Below, in pieces: positions 35,961-48,646 of a DNA stretch of 64,000 nt; the stretch's first letter is position 1; every line of letters starts with the position of its first letter. This DNA is from Anaeramoeba flamelloides (taxonomy: Eukaryota; Metamonada; Anaeramoebidae), in assembly GCA_027625915.1 (NCBI GenBank), contig JANTQA010000012.1, forward strand, positions 15,524,501-15,588,500, written 5' to 3'. The position numbers and the translations under genes are program-made. The notes beneath the pieces are model-generated. The model was given only the letters and a program-made list of their open reading frames with translations. It made no database searches and was not told the origin of the DNA.

Positions 35961-36955
35961 CTTTTTGGAAGAAACAGAAAATTAAATAAATTTTCGGTTT
36001 ATTTCAAAAAGTAAAAAAAAAAAAATTAACTTAAAATCAAAAAAAAATAATTTTTTATAGTCAGAACAATTGAGATCACCATTTTATTGATGTTTATTAG
36101 ATTTACAATATTTTTTAAAAGATAATAAAATAATCACTTAAAGATGAAAAAAAAAATATTTAAATCTTTTACTAATAAATTTGAAAAAATTATTAAGAAC
36201 CTAAAAAATTGGTTATCCAACTTAAATTGAAAAAAAAATAATTATTGATAAAAGATTTCTTATTAACCAATATTGTTGATTATAATTGAATTTATTAAAA
36301 AATCGAAAAATTAGCAAATATAATTTTTTTTTTTGAAATATGTTTTTCAAGATTAGGGTGCGTATTTGTCTGAAAAAAGTGAAATAAACAGTTTTAAAAG
36401 TTGTTCATAGAATATATCTATTGGGATTTATCAGCAATTTTATAGATACTTTAGAAATATTTTGTCACCTTTTTCTTCAAAAAAAGACTATTTTGTTTTT
36501 ATTGATTCCCAAAATAAAAAAAAAAATGATAATTTGATATTTAAGTGTTCAAATATTGCATCAAGTTTAATAATTGACACTGATATATATATATATATAT
36601 TAAAACAATACAAATAACTAACATAATTGTAATAAAATCTCTGCTTTTTTGGTTTTATTTGTGGGTTGGGATATACCTTTATATTATAATATACGTACCA
36701 TATTTAATAAATAATGAAAAAATCATAGATACTTTAGAATTTCAATAGTTCGGACCTGCCTATGGGAACTTATATCAAATAGAAATCCATTTATAATTTA
36801 AAACAAGAATTCTTTGGGCAAATAATAAATTTGTAATGAAAAAGTAAATGTAACCTTCAATTTCTATAAGGGTTTAAATCTTTTAATTTCTTTTCCAGTT
36901 AATAAACTCAATTCTAATGATTGAATTGTATATTTTTAAGGTGTTTAAAAGGATA

Positions 36956-37258
36956 TTATAATAAAAAAAGTATTTTTGTTAATTTCAAGATTGAAATCAT
37001 TTTTTCATATTTTTTCAAATTTCTTTTATAAATTTTTTTAATTAATATGTTTCCTTTGCAAAATAATTTATCATTCCAAGATCTAATAGCCACTTGGTAA
37101 AAACATGCCATGTTGATACAATTATAACAGTGTGAGTAATAACTTAAAGAAAAATCATATATATTTCTATTGGAATTCTCTTTGATCTTCAATATGAGAT
37201 CAAAATGAACATTGTTGTTTTTCTCAATAATTGACAATAAGAATATCACTTTTTTCAA
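36956..37258 (-). CDS. Unidentified 100-codon open frame
   Basis: An open frame longer than chance would favour here and not a homopolymer translation. It contains a Cys/His-bearing stretch (YYSHCYNCINMACF) and a basic C-terminus. No family recognised, no splice partner found, and it sits among repeats, so it could be a transposon remnant or chance. Confidence 0.2.
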   Translation of the reverse strand: MKKVIFLLSIIEKNNNVHFDLILKIKENSNRNIYDFSLSYYSHCYNCINMACFYQVAIRSWNDKLFCKGNILIKKIYKRNLKKYEKMISILKLTKILFLL

Positions 37259-37930
37259 TTTTTAAATAAATTAATTGATTTTTTTAGTTCTGCTTGTATA
37301 CAGATATCAACTATTCTCTGTTGCTCATTATTCTACTTATTTCTGATTTGATCATAAAAGATCCAACTTTAAAAAATTATTGATATTTGTAAAAAATTTT
37401 GGAACTTATACCGAAACAAAGCTTATAAGGAAATAGATTTTTTTTGTTATTCACGGTGGAAGAGACCATGAATCTCTTAAAAGGTTGTTAGGGTTTCTAA
37501 AATTTAAAAGAATTAAGTAAAATATTAGATTTTACTTTATGTTTTATAAATTATAGAAAACATCGATACCACCCCAGATTATTAATGATAAATTACGAAT
37601 TTGGATGGTAAAAATTTTTTGGTTTTAGTAATCAGACAAGTTTGAAGTTTTTTATTAAAAAGTATGGAAAAAAAAACAATTTAAAAAATTTTTAAAGAGG
37701 AAATTTATGTAAAATAAATACAAAATAAGATTATAATAACTTAAGAAAACCCAAAATCACAACGAAGATCCTTTGATTAAACATTTTATTATTTATGATT
37801 TTAAGTAACCATGGATGGTTAGTTGACAGGTTTTTGTTTAATTGTGGCTTTTTTTTTTTTTTTTTGTTGATCGAATTTGTTTTATTTTTCAATTTTTTTT
37901 CTTTTTTTATTTAAAAATTTTTCTATTCAA

Positions 37931-38413
37931 GAAGTGAAAAAAATCACGGACAAGATTTTTAATTGTGAATATTAGTAAAATTATTGTGTAATTTCATTTA
38001 TTTACCATCAAATTCCTTTTTTTAAGAATTTAACTTTTTCAATTATAACTCATCCACTTATAAGAATGAAAATTAATGAAATCACACTTGTTCAAAACAC
38101 CATTCAATCAATCAAAAAACAAGAAGAAAAATTATCATTTTCCAAAACTCTAGTAAACCTCTTTAATACCGAAATTGTTTTCCAAAAAAAGTTGATCAAC
38201 ATATGGCAATCAAACAATTACTCGAGTATTCTAGATACACCTTACTTTAATGAACTTTAGGTAATTTTATTACGAATCTCATAAAAAAATTGGTTGTTTA
38301 TAATTGGGATTTGATTGAAAATAATTGAAATTAGACAAAAATTTTACTAATATTCAGAATTAAAAATCTTATCCGGGATTTTTTTCATGTCAGGTATTTT
38401 TTTCCCTACTATA
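37931..38413 (+). mobile_element. MITE M2, copy 1 (about 483 bp)
   Basis: Inverted ends of about 65 bp: the inner left part ACAAGATTTTTAATTGTGAA pairs with the right part TTAAAAATCTTATCCGG and on to CCCTACTATA. The left tip has lost one of two GAAAAAAAT units. The interior holds a 64-codon frame (38066-38260) ending NNYSSILDTPYFNEL. Confidence 0.85.
38066..38260 (+). CDS. Short open frame inside MITE M2
   Basis: A 64-residue frame, MKINEITLVQNTIQS.. to ..SSILDTPYFNEL. A related C-terminus (SSILETPYFDEL) is readable in the 56.8-kb copy, and the DNA is recognisable in the 46.1-kb copy. It may be a captured host fragment or simply conserved because the copies are young. No domain recognised. 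Confidence 0.2.
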   Translation: MKINEITLVQNTIQSIKKQEEKLSFSKTLVNLFNTEIVFQKKLINIWQSNNYSSILDTPYFNEL

Positions 38414-38535
38414 CTTTTTTTTTATTGATACTTTTTCTTTTTCATCTCAATTCTTTTTTTTTTTCCAAAAGATCAAGTAAAAAAAAAAAAACTTTAAAAA
38501 TCCAAATAATCATTAAGAAAAAAATGAAATTAATG

Positions 38536-38822
38536 TAATGCCTTTTAAAATGAATTTAATTATTCACAAAAAATCTTGTTCTTCAACCTTTTTTCAGTGA
38601 AATTTCAGTAAAAAAAAACCGGTAATGCTCATTTCAAGAACTGTAATTCACTTTTTTTTAGTTTCTGTCTTTAAAAAAAAATAAAATATCAGGATTTTAT
38701 CTATTTATCATCATTAAACAGAGAATTCTTAATAAGAATTATTTATTAGTTGTTATTGAATATAAAAGAATATTATTTTTTTTTTTTTTATTATTTCAGA
38801 TGAGTCACAATTTTTAAAATAA
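38536..38822 (+). repeat. Dispersed repeat R2, copy 2
   Basis: Shares AAAAAATCTTGTTCTTCAAC, CAGTGAAATTTCAGTAA and a terminal GAGTCACAATTTTTAAAA with the copies at 32345 and 48352. Confidence 0.75.
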
Positions 38823-39044
38823 TTTTTATTTTGGAAATAGTTTTAGAAAAGAAAAATAGTTCTTTTCATTTTCCGTTTTTCATATTATCGGAGAATTAAT
38901 GAAGAAGCAACAAAATAATAAAATAATTAAACAAAAGAAATTGAAATAAAAATATTTACTTTAGTTTTAGTTTATTTTAAAATCAAGAATAAAAATAAAA
39001 AATGAATAATTGGAAATATTTTGTGCTCAATAGTGTTGATATTA

Positions 39045-39075
<31 letters not shown>

Positions 39076-39108
39076 CCTTATTTATAATTTATTAAAATTA
39101 TTTTTGCA

Positions 39109-42100
39109 TTAGAAGTCGATATCCCATTTTTTATTACGGTCTTTTGGTTTAATTAATAAATATATGAATGTCAATCCAGCAAAAACGAAGAATACATAAA
39201 GAAGTATATCATAAACATAACTAAAAAATTTAAGATTTGAAATTTGAGTTCCATAAAGCACTAATTAGAAATTTATTAGAAAAATTAAGAATTAGAAAAA
39301 AAAAAAATTTAAGATTGAAAATAAAAAAATAATCCAAGAAGAAAAAGAAATAAAAAATAAAAAGTATAATTTAATGCGATTCAAAGAAATACTTTTCCAT
39401 TAAAAAGAAAATAGACGGTACATATCCTTCTACATAAAGTGTAATTAAAAAATAGAAAAAAAAAAGAAAATAGGACAAAGTATTTACTTTCAATTGCAGT
39501 TAATCTAATATAATCTTTAAAAGCAGTTGAACAAAATTGTGTTACGGCTACTGAGCATACTAAAATCAAAGCAGTGTTAAATAGCAATGAACTCATCATT
39601 GTATCCTGATATCTATTTTTGTATTTCATTGAATTGTAATTGTTAAAATAATAAAATGGGATTTAGTTCAAGAAAATTAATTGTGATCTTTGATATTTAA
39701 ATTAACACTTTTCCCCATTTTCATTCAGAATAAATATTTTTTTAGATGATGGGATATAATGTATTGCTTAAGATAATTCCTTTTAAATCCTCGCAAAATA
39801 TTTATTTTTGTATGAGAAATGAAAATGTCATATAATTGTTAATGTTTTTTAAATGATCATCATATAAATGATTTTTCATTTAAATATTAAAAAGTATTGT
39901 TACTTTAATATTTTTATTCATGTAAATTATTTTTTTTTTTTTTGGTCAATTTTAATTTTTATTGAAAATTAAAAAAAAAGGATAGATTTTGTGGAAATGG
40001 AAAAAAAACAAGCACAAAACATTAAAACGAAAAAACAAAAAAAAAGAAACTAAAAGATATAAAAAAGAAAAAACATTTAAACAAAAAAAAAAAAAAAAAA
40101 ACACATAAAATACAAAAAAGAAAAAAGAAAAATAATAAAAGGTAAAAAAGAAAAAAGAAAAAAATTACTTGATTGGGTGTATTGGTATCCAAAGAACTCT
40201 CAAACCAAATTTTATACATCCTTTTATTGTACAGATAAGTAAATAAAAGGAAAACAAGGCATATGTAAGTGTACCAAATAAAGAAAATGCATTGTCAAGA
40301 AGAATTAAATATTTGTTCAAGAATAAGGAAGCAGGTGGATCAATAAACATGTAAAGGATAATATGTAGTAACCAAAATAATGTAATAATTGAACCAACAA
40401 TTCCACCGATTAATTTCCCCCAATATTTGAAAGGGTTTCCACCGCGTTCTTTATAGGCTACGACCAATTTTTCATAATCCTCTTCAAGAAGATAAACTTG
40501 TGCTCTAAATTTATTATATTTTTTACGGTTTTTCCTGCCCTCTTTTCCCTTTTTTTCAATTTCTCGTCCAGTTTCAATAAGTTCATTTGCTCTTGCATTT
40601 AATTTTCTCTTAAAAAAGGCATATTCATCAAGTTCCAATGGCTTTGGTCGTGAGCGGAATGCCCGGATTAAATCAAATGGTAATGCAATTAAGCCAATTC
40701 CCCCAAATATAGAAAATGCTATATATCCAAGGAAAGAGATAAATGCAATAATATAAACAGAGGGGCTTATACGAACAGTCCATGAAATATTTTTTGTTGC
40801 GCCTTCTAATGCCACAGTGGTTGCTTCATTTGTATCATCCTGGAGTTCACAGCTTAATTGGGTGACAGGAAGAACAGCATAACCAAGAAATGCATACATC
40901 AATCCAATAAATAACCCTGAAATGAAAATTGTTGCCCCTGTCCACATTAATGCAGAACGAATTGTATGACTAAAATAAGAGGTGAGAAATTATTTATTGA
41001 AATTTTTAAATTATTTGAAATGGTGATTAATTAAATGAGAACTTAAAGTTTGTTTGTTTTTTTTTTAAAAAAAAGAATGTTTATTTTAATTTAGGTGATG
41101 ATTTGAATACATCTGTTTTTTGTAAAATTGAATTATTGAATTTTAAAAAAGTTTTTTTCAAACTAACAGTTTGGGGGCAATAATTTTTACAATTTTTAGT
41201 TTACATTCTTTTAAAAGCAGAAGTATTATTTCTTTTATTTTTTTTTATTTTATTTTTGGTTAAAAATTTTTTGATTTTAATATTTTTTCTTTTTTAGGAT
41301 TTTTTGATATTTCATTTTTTAAAAATAATAAATCAAGCACAATTCAGTGCATATTATTAATAATGTGATGATCAACGTAATTACGTAACTAAAAAGAATT
41401 ATTTAAATTTTCTTTGGCTCAGACTGATAAAATGGAAAAAAATGGAAAAAATGTTTTCCTTTAATTTCCTTTTTTTCAATTTGTTAACTCAACTTGGAAT
41501 AATAATAAAGTAAAAAAAAAAAAAATTTGGTTGAAATACAAAGTAACTTTGTAAAATTAAACTCCAATTCCAAATTTTTAACAAACCAAAATTCAATTTG
41601 TGAAAAAAAAAATCTTATTTAATCAATTCTAGAAGAAATACCAAATTAGAACCATTCAATAATGGGAATGTTATCAATTGTTTATAAATTACAATACCCA
41701 ACAAAACAAAAAATAAATAATTATCAATACTAATAAATCATTGGTGTGTTAAAAATTTTGGAGAGAGCAAAACAAAAAAATACCAATGGGTAAATTTGTT
41801 TAAAGAGTTTATTAGCAATTATTGATCGATCAAATGGTTAGATATCAATCAACTAATTTTATTTGAGTTCTTCTATTTTGAAACAACTCAACTTTAACAT
41901 CATATCAATCTTTCGAAAAAAATATTTCCGATCGGAGGAATAAAGTTAGTAATTCAAAAAATGAAATGAATACAAAAAAACTAAAAGATGAAAAAATGAT
42001 TTTCATATTTTACAAAAATCAAAATTATTTCTAATTTCAATGCTATTGTATTATTGTGATTGTTTGAACCGTTTTAACTATTTGGAAAATTGAGTAATTT

Positions 42101-45100
42101 TCGTTTAGTTGATTTTATAAATATTTGTTGTAATGGGATTAATTAAAAGATCAGTTTACAAATTGAAAAAATAGAAATTGAAGTAAATTTTTTGTTAAAT
42201 TTTATTGGGAGTAGATCAAGAGAAATATTATTCAAGGCGTAGCATTCAATAAAAATATATTAAAAAAAAAAAAAAAAAAAATCAATGTATTGTTAAAATC
42301 GAACAAAATTTTATTAACTTATTTTTTTTTTTGTATTTTATGATATTATTGTTTGAATTATTCAAGTTTTTATTAAGTCTGTAAGAAGAAATTAATTTTC
42401 TCCCTTCAAAATAAAAAAAAAAAAAATTATTCAAGTTTTTAAAAAATTAAAAGTTCTAAATTATAATATTAATCAAAGAAAAATCATGTAAACTCCATTT
42501 CAAAATCATTGACCCATTAAAAATCAAATTTTGAAAATAAATATTTTTATAAATTGAAGTTTTCTATTATAATAAAAAAATTACAATTTTAATATTCAGT
42601 TCTAAACACTAGAAATATTTGTTTTTCATCTAATAATAAAATAAAATAAAAAAAAAAAAAAATTGGGCCGTTTATTATAAAATCTTGTTTATTTTTAATC
42701 TTTAACTAAATAATTTTGAATATAAAGAAAGAAATTTACTCAATTCATCAACTAGTGTAATAATTTTTGAAAAGTAGTATTGTTTGAATCTGTCAATTCC
42801 TTTACTTGGTAGAGTATTTAAATGTTTAATAAGAATAATTGTTTTAAAATAATAACAATTGTTTCATTAAAATTTCTAATGTGTACAAAATAATTAATTT
42901 ATACAATTATATTTATTGTTTAATTTTGTGTTTTTTAAACAATTAAGAAAGAATAAAGCAAAATGTGATAAAAAGATGAAATTTTTATCAGAATTATGAA
43001 ACTGTTCACTTTCTCCGAATTTGAAATAATTCCTTATTTTTGAAGTTACTGTTTAATGAATCTAAATTTAGTTAATTGGATTGTTGTGTTTGTGTTTTAT
43101 TTATTTCATTTTGAAAAAATGAAAAAAAGAGTAAAACACTCTCATCACAGGGACGAAAACAGAACAGATATAAATAATATACCAGCCATGAAAGTTAAAA
43201 AGAATGATTGTATGTTGTAAGATTTAAAATTGAGAATATCTTGGTGAAATATTTGGGAAGAACATTTTGTAATGATCAACATTAAGAGAAATCACAGAAA
43301 TATTGAAAATGAAAATGTAGGATCCATTAATAAAGATAAAAATAATGTATTAACGATAAAATAAAAGTGTTAATAACAATAACAGTTCTTACAATAATGT
43401 ATTCTAATAAGGTTAATTTTTCGAAAAGTAATTAATTATTATTAAATATTTCTTGAAAAATTGAATTATTTTTAAATCGAAAAAAAAAACTATTTTATTC
43501 ATTCCAATATAAAATGGTAACTCGAGTTTTTATGGCCTTGGTCGATAATACGGTATTTAAATTATAAAATGGAAAAAATCTTTGTTTAAACTTGGAATTT
43601 TTTTTTTTTTTCTAATATGTTTCAAAGAGATATACTGGCATTTGTATTGGTTTCTTTATTTTCTTTGAACAAGTGGTCCCTTTTAGTAATAAAAGAGGAA
43701 TATTTTTGTTTAAAATAACAATTCTACATGAAATAATTGAAACAATGATGAAAATTTTGATTTATTTAAATTTCTGCTGCCAACACAATGCTGATTTTTT
43801 CTTTCGAGTTACTTTGGCTCTTCTTTTAATTTAAATAAATTCTCATTTTTAGTTCAGTAACGTTTCAATTTTTCTTGTGTTTCTTAGAGTTAACAATGTA
43901 AAACGTTTTTCACTTTTTTTTCAACAAATATTTCATAAAAAAGTTGAAAAATGAAAGAAAAATTATATTTAATCTGATACAGGTGTTTAATTAATAATTG
44001 GTAAAAAAATTTTACTCAATTTTCATTTTCCTTTTTTATATTTAATTTTAAAGAAATAGAGATTGTAATTTGTGATCCCCTATTTGTTTGTTTGGTCCCT
44101 TTTTTTATTCTATAGTGTTTTGGTTGTTTAATTGGGAAACCCGAAATGAAGGGAATTCTTCAGAATTGAAAAAAAGATAATCGGCTGAAATTTTATGCCA
44201 TTGAAATTTCAAATACCATTAAAAATAAAAAATACAATTTGCAAGCAGTTTCTTGTAACAGAGCTTTTTACAATGCTAAGGCTCTCGTATTTGATTAATT
44301 AAAAACTTTTAAAGTAAATCCTGGGTTCTATGTGTTTTGGAATTCTCATCTGATGGAATACAGATATATAAAACAAGTTTTTTTTTATTACTTATGCTTG
44401 ATTTTGAAACTTATTGATTGGAGATTTGACTAAAAACAAAAAAGGTAATTCAAATTGTTGTGTGTAATTACCTTTATTGTAGTAGTCTTTTTTCTTTTTT
44501 ATTTTTTTGAGTGATATTTTTTTTTTCTTTGACTTTTCGATCTGCCAAAGGTATTTTTCAAAAGATCGGAAATTGAAAAAAGTTTTGTTTATCGAAAAAA
44601 ATTAAAAAAAAAAAAATTAATTGCAAATAAAAAAAGAAAGGTTGGAAATAAAAAAAAGAAAGGAATTTTGGAGTCATTGCCTTCAAAGAAAAGATGTTTT
44701 TTGTGTTTTTTTTGTAATCTCAAAAATCAAGAATAAAAAGAAAAAAAAAAAGAAAAAAAGTTTACACATCTTCATCTTCAACATTTTCATAATAGAAAGT
44801 TGTAAATGGAACAATTGCAATAACAAAAACAGCGGTTGCTAAAAGAAAGATCTGTAAAATTATCGAAAAATCGATCCCGCCTCCCGTGTCACGATTCATT
44901 ACGTCACTTGTAAGTGTCATAACATTTATACAAGCAAGTGTAATACCAATTACAACAACAATTTTGGGTAAGTATGCAACGTTTTTGTCTTTATTTGAGT
45001 TTTGGGATTCATTGAAAGTATCAAAAAAAAAGAAGAGGAAGATAAAAAATTAAAAAAAAAGGAATATTTGAGATTACTGAAAAAAAAAAAGAATAAGAAG

Positions 45101-45231
45101 GAAGAAAAAGAATTCATGAAAGGTTGTTTTGTAATACCTTCTTCACTTTGGAAATAAACCACAAAATAAAATGCTGCAACTAAGATTGCAAATCCAAACA
45201 CAATTGAAACAATAAGAAGTAGCCAATTCAT
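39109..45231 (-). CDS. LMBR1/LIMR-family multi-pass membrane protein
   Basis: Five exons on the minus strand: 45231-45138, 44988-44766, 40969-40169, 39612-39488 and 39260-39109. All four junction phases close, giving 464 residues. Family landmarks in order: AYLPKIVVVIG; FTTFYYE; FSIFGGIGLIALPFDLIRAF; a cytosolic charged helical stretch (LNARANELIETGREIEKKGK); HIILYMFIDPPAS; SFYLLICTIKG; LWIPIHPIKYQD; TQFCSTAF; FFVFAGLTFIYLL. About nine membrane spans are expected. It most resembles the plant and protist LIMR type; relatives include LMBD1 (lysosomal cobalamin export) and LMBR1L (lipocalin receptor). The substrate here is unknown. The second intron is 3.8 kb and hosts repeats. Confidence 0.93.
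41553..42110 (+). repeat. Dispersed repeat R1, copy c (about 555 bp)
   Basis: Closest match to 18684-19227 along the whole length, with TTTTGGAGAGAG and CAAAATTATTTCTAATTTCA shared. Ends in a T-rich TTTAG. Confidence 0.8.
42373..42424 (+). mobile_element. Extremely truncated LINE 3' end
   Basis: Only about 40 bp of LINE 3' end plus poly(A): CTGTAAGAAGAAATTAATTT and TCTCCCTTCAAAAT, matching the tail at 25985-26020. A perfect 17-bp duplication AATTATTCAAGTTTTTA flanks it at 42356-42372 and 42425-42441, proving target-primed insertion. Confidence 0.88.
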
Positions 45232-46071
45232 TGTGCAAGTCTTTTAAAAAACTATTCTACCAAATAAGTAATAAAAATGATCCAAAGTCGAGGAAAATTC
45301 AAAGTTCTTGTCTTCAAAGTCTTGGCTAAACTGATTTAGGAGATGCGAAATTGGATTTTGTTGATTCACAAATCCACGTATTTTAACTTTATATTGTTAT
45401 AATTTCAACGAACTTGTATTGTTAAAATATCTGTGCAAAATTAGTACAATGATCCTCATCTTGATAAAATTCTTTGAAAAAAAAGAATAAATATCTGTTA
45501 ATTTATCACTTTTTCAGAACTTCAATTTTAAACAACATTATTTGTTAATAAGAGATCTATGATCAAAAATTATTTTTCAAGATATTTAACAATTTAAGTT
45601 GGAAAATTCAATTTTTTCAGATTCTTTTTAATTTAATAGTAAATAATTTTCACTTTTTTACTTCAATTATAAGGTTTATTTTATTTTACTATAGAAGTAT
45701 TTTGAATTCAATAAATATCTTTCGAATGGGAAATCAATTATTTCTGTTATCACTATTAATTGTAAAATAAAAAGAACAAAATTTTCAGTGAACTTTACAT
45801 TAAATACATCTTTCAAAAATCTTAATAAATCTTCAAAGTATTCATGTCTAAAAGGTAAATTAATAATTTACACTGATTTGTGGTATTAAAAGATCGAAAT
45901 ATTACATGATTGTAAAACTATTTTGGGAAAGCTGAATGAAAATTATGTTCCGTTTATTTTGCAACAAATAGTAGAGTATTATTTATTTAAATTAAAAAAA
46001 ATTTTTTTTTGATTTTCCGATAGTTTTTTTATTTTTCGTAATAAACAGAAAATTTTAATAAATTTTTGGTT
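45232..46071. other. Upstream of LIMR gene, nothing identified
   Basis: Presumed promoter side of the LIMR gene (its start is at 45231). A/T-rich, with no gene or repeat recognised. Confidence 0.45.
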
Positions 46072-46564
46072 TATAGTAGGGAAAAAAATACCGGACTTGA
46101 AAAAAATCCTGGACAAGATTTTTAATTCTGAATATTAGTAAAATTTTTCTCTAATTTCAATCAAATCCTTATTATAAATAACCAATTTTTTTATGAGATT
46201 TGTAATAAACCTACCTAAAGTCGGTCAAAGTAAGATGTCTCTAGAATACTCGAGTAATTGTTTGATAGCCATATGTTGATCAACTTTTTTTGAAAAATAA
46301 TCCGGTTTTATTGAGGTTTACTAGAGTTTGGAAAATGATAATTTTTCTTCTTGTTTTTTGATTGATTGAATGGTGTTTAGAACAAGTGTGATTTCATCAA
46401 TCATTATTCTAATAAGTGGGGGGGTTATAATTGAAAAAGTTAAATTCTTAAAAAAAGGAATTTGATTGTAAATAAATGAAATTACACAATAATTTTACTA
46501 ATATTCACAATTAAAAGTCTTGTCCGGGATTTTTTTCATGTCCGGTATTTTTTTCACTGCTCTA
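46072..46564 (-). mobile_element. MITE M2, copy 2 (inverted, 493 bp)
   Basis: Left tip TATAGTAGGGAAAAAAATAC, right tip GTATTTTTTTCACTGCTCTA. Arms share ATCCCGGACAAG-type sequence. The interior is the reverse of the copies at 37931 and 56783 and carries a G7 run at 46418-46424. Confidence 0.88.
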
Positions 46565-46584
46565 TTTCCAAAAGTAAAAAAAAA

Positions 46585-46960
46585 CTATGTGTTAGCTTTT
46601 CCAGAATTTAAAAGAATTCGGTAAAATCTATGATTTTGCTCCCTTCTTTTGAATTTTGGAAAGGTGTCTTTAGGTTTTCTTGAGTTTTCTGTTTATTTGG
46701 AAGATAGGTATATTAAACAAATAAAACAGAAAACCTCAAGAAAATCTAAGCACTCTCCGGACACTTTTCTTTAGGTTTTCCAGAATTTAAAAAAATAGAG
46801 AAAAATCAAGGATTTTAATAAATTCTTTTGAATTTTGGAAAACCTAGGATACTTTTTTTAGGTTTTCTTGAGTTTTATGTTTATTTAGAAAATAGATTGA
46901 TTTTACAGATAAAACAAAAAAAACACAAGAAAACCTAGGTACAATAAGGGCACCTAAATT
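46585..46960. repeat. R3 hairpin repeats, second cluster
   Basis: Same alternating self-complementary motifs as at 35150-35960 (TTTTCCAGAATTTAAAAGAA; AGGTTTTCTTGAGTTTTCTG), directly after MITE M2 copy 2. Confidence 0.65.
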
Positions 46961-47118
46961 ATTTATTTTGAATTTTAGAAATTAAAAGTAAATTTCTTGA
47001 ATATTCTTTTCTTAAATTTAACAAAAAACCTAGGAAACCGAATATTTATCATCAGTTATTTGTTTTTCAGAATTAATTTTTTTACTGGTATTTCCTTGGG
47101 GAAGTGCAATAGTATAAA

Positions 47119-47455
47119 CTAAAATAAAAAACAAAAATTTCGGTAAATTATAAACAGTTGGAATGGTATCAATACTACACTTTGCATTCAATTTGGAAAT
47201 AATTTTGATTTTACCGACGTTGTAGATTTTTTAGATTTTTGTTTTGTATTCATTTCCTTTTTTTCAGCGGTGTAATTAGTTTCTGTTAGATCTCGAAAAT
47301 TTTTTTTCAATGATTGTTAGAAGATTAGTTTTGAGTTTGATTAATAGAAAAATTACACACAATTGGTTGATGGTATCTTATTATCTAATCGATAAACAAT
47401 TGTTGGTGGGATTTTTACAAATTTACCAATACATTTTTTGTTCTACTCGTTTAAT
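47119..47455 (-). repeat. Dispersed repeat R1, copy e (inverted)
   Basis: Reverse complement shows TATTGGTAAATTTGT, ACCATCAACCAATTG, CAAAATTATTTCCAAATT and a terminal TTTTATTTTAG, as in the plus-strand copies; closest to copy a. Confidence 0.65.
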
Positions 47456-48249
47456 CATTCTGGATACATAAGATTTTGATTTTTTAGTTTTGTATTTTTT
47501 TTCATTTATTTGGATTGAAATGATTACTTATTTAAATATTAATACTGGGTATCTTTAAATATGGTTTTATATTACGTTTGTAAAAATATAATAAAGTTGG
47601 TTTTTTTTTGCCATTTTTGATTTTGGGTGAATTCAAATTTGTTGAAGGGTTTATTTTCCAAAGAAGCAGGGGGGGGGGTATTTTATAAATATCTTTATTA
47701 AACATAATCACCACAACACTGTTTAAATATACAAAATCATTAAAAAACGTTGATACTTTTCTTGATAAGAATTCAATTCTTTGATTAAGATGGCATTGCA
47801 AAAATAAAATTGGTCAAATTTTCTGATCTCCATTTTATTTGTTTTTTTTTTAGGTGTGATTATTACAATTTATTATTTTCTTTTTGATTCAAAAAATGGT
47901 TTTCATAACTTTTTTAATCCTGTCAAAAAATCCAAATAGAAGGCAAAACTCACAAATATTTTTTATTGGTTAAAAACGCATTTGCACCCTTACCATATTT
48001 CCTATTTTTTATTGAAATTGGTAATAAACTATTTTTCAAAAATTTTGACTCACTTTATAATGTTAATGAGAGTTGTTTTGAGGGTTTATTCCAGTATTCT
48101 TTTCTAAAAAAATATTTTCAATTTTTTGGATCAGAATCATTTTTTCTAATTATGCAAATTTTAGTTTTGCTTTTTCAAATTTTTGTTTTTCTTTTCTTTT
48201 TCTTTTTCTTTTTCTTTTTCTTTTTCTTTTTCTTTTTCTTTTTTTTTTT

Positions 48250-48286
<37 letters not shown>

Positions 48287-48351
48287 TCATCAGGAAAAAA
48301 AAAAGAGATCTTCGAAAAGAAAAAATATTCACAAAGAAAATTTCGACTCTG
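47456..48351. other. Intergenic with (CTTTTT)n repeat
   Basis: A G10 run at 47669-47678 and a (CTTTTT)n tract at about 48187-48241 followed by long T runs. Frames here are homopolymer or simple-repeat translations. Part of 47966-48060 resembles 54555-54610. Confidence 0.45.
48187..48275. repeat. (CTTTTT)n tract followed by poly(T)
   Basis: About nine CTTTTT hexamers, then an almost uninterrupted T run. It accounts for the poly-F and poly-K frames on both strands. Confidence 0.9.
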
Positions 48352-48646
48352 TAATGTCTTTTAAAATACATTTGATTATTCATAAAAAATCTTGTTCTTC
48401 AACTTTTTTTCAGTGAAAGTTCAGTAATATAAAATCCGTAATGCTCATTTCAATAATTGTGATTAAATTTTTCGTTAAGTTTTTAGTTTTATTTTTTTTA
48501 ATTTTCAATACATTCAGTTTTTATTGATTTTGAATGACTTAAAAGTGAATTACAAATCAGATTTAGTTATTAATTGTTCTTGAATGCCAAAGGATATTTA
48601 ATTTTTTTCAATTTATTATCTCAGGTGATTCACAATTTTTGAAAAA
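48352..48646 (+). repeat. Dispersed repeat R2, copy 3
   Basis: Aligned by eye with 38536-38822: CATAAAAAATCTTGTTCTTC, TAATGCTCATTTCAATAATT and terminal GTGATTCACAATTTTTGAAA. Confidence 0.75.

Larger units (their letters stand above)
34588..37930. other. Intergenic with R3 hairpin cluster
   Basis: No gene firmly supported. It includes the R3 hairpin cluster, an (AT)n run near 36582-36600 and a 100-codon minus-strand frame (36956-37258) noted separately. Confidence 0.45.
40970..44765 (-). other. 3.8-kb intron of the LIMR gene
   Basis: Donor GTAAAC at 44765 and acceptor TTATTTTAG at 40970. It contains R1 copy c (41553-42110) and a 52-bp LINE stub (42373-42424). The remaining 2.3 kb (42442-44765) is A+T-rich without features that I recognise. 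It is much longer than the gene's other introns (about 150-560 bp). Confidence 0.85.

Noticed and set aside
47966-48383. Long poly-F and poly-K frames on opposite strands
   Set aside because: Translation of (CTTTTT)n and poly(T).
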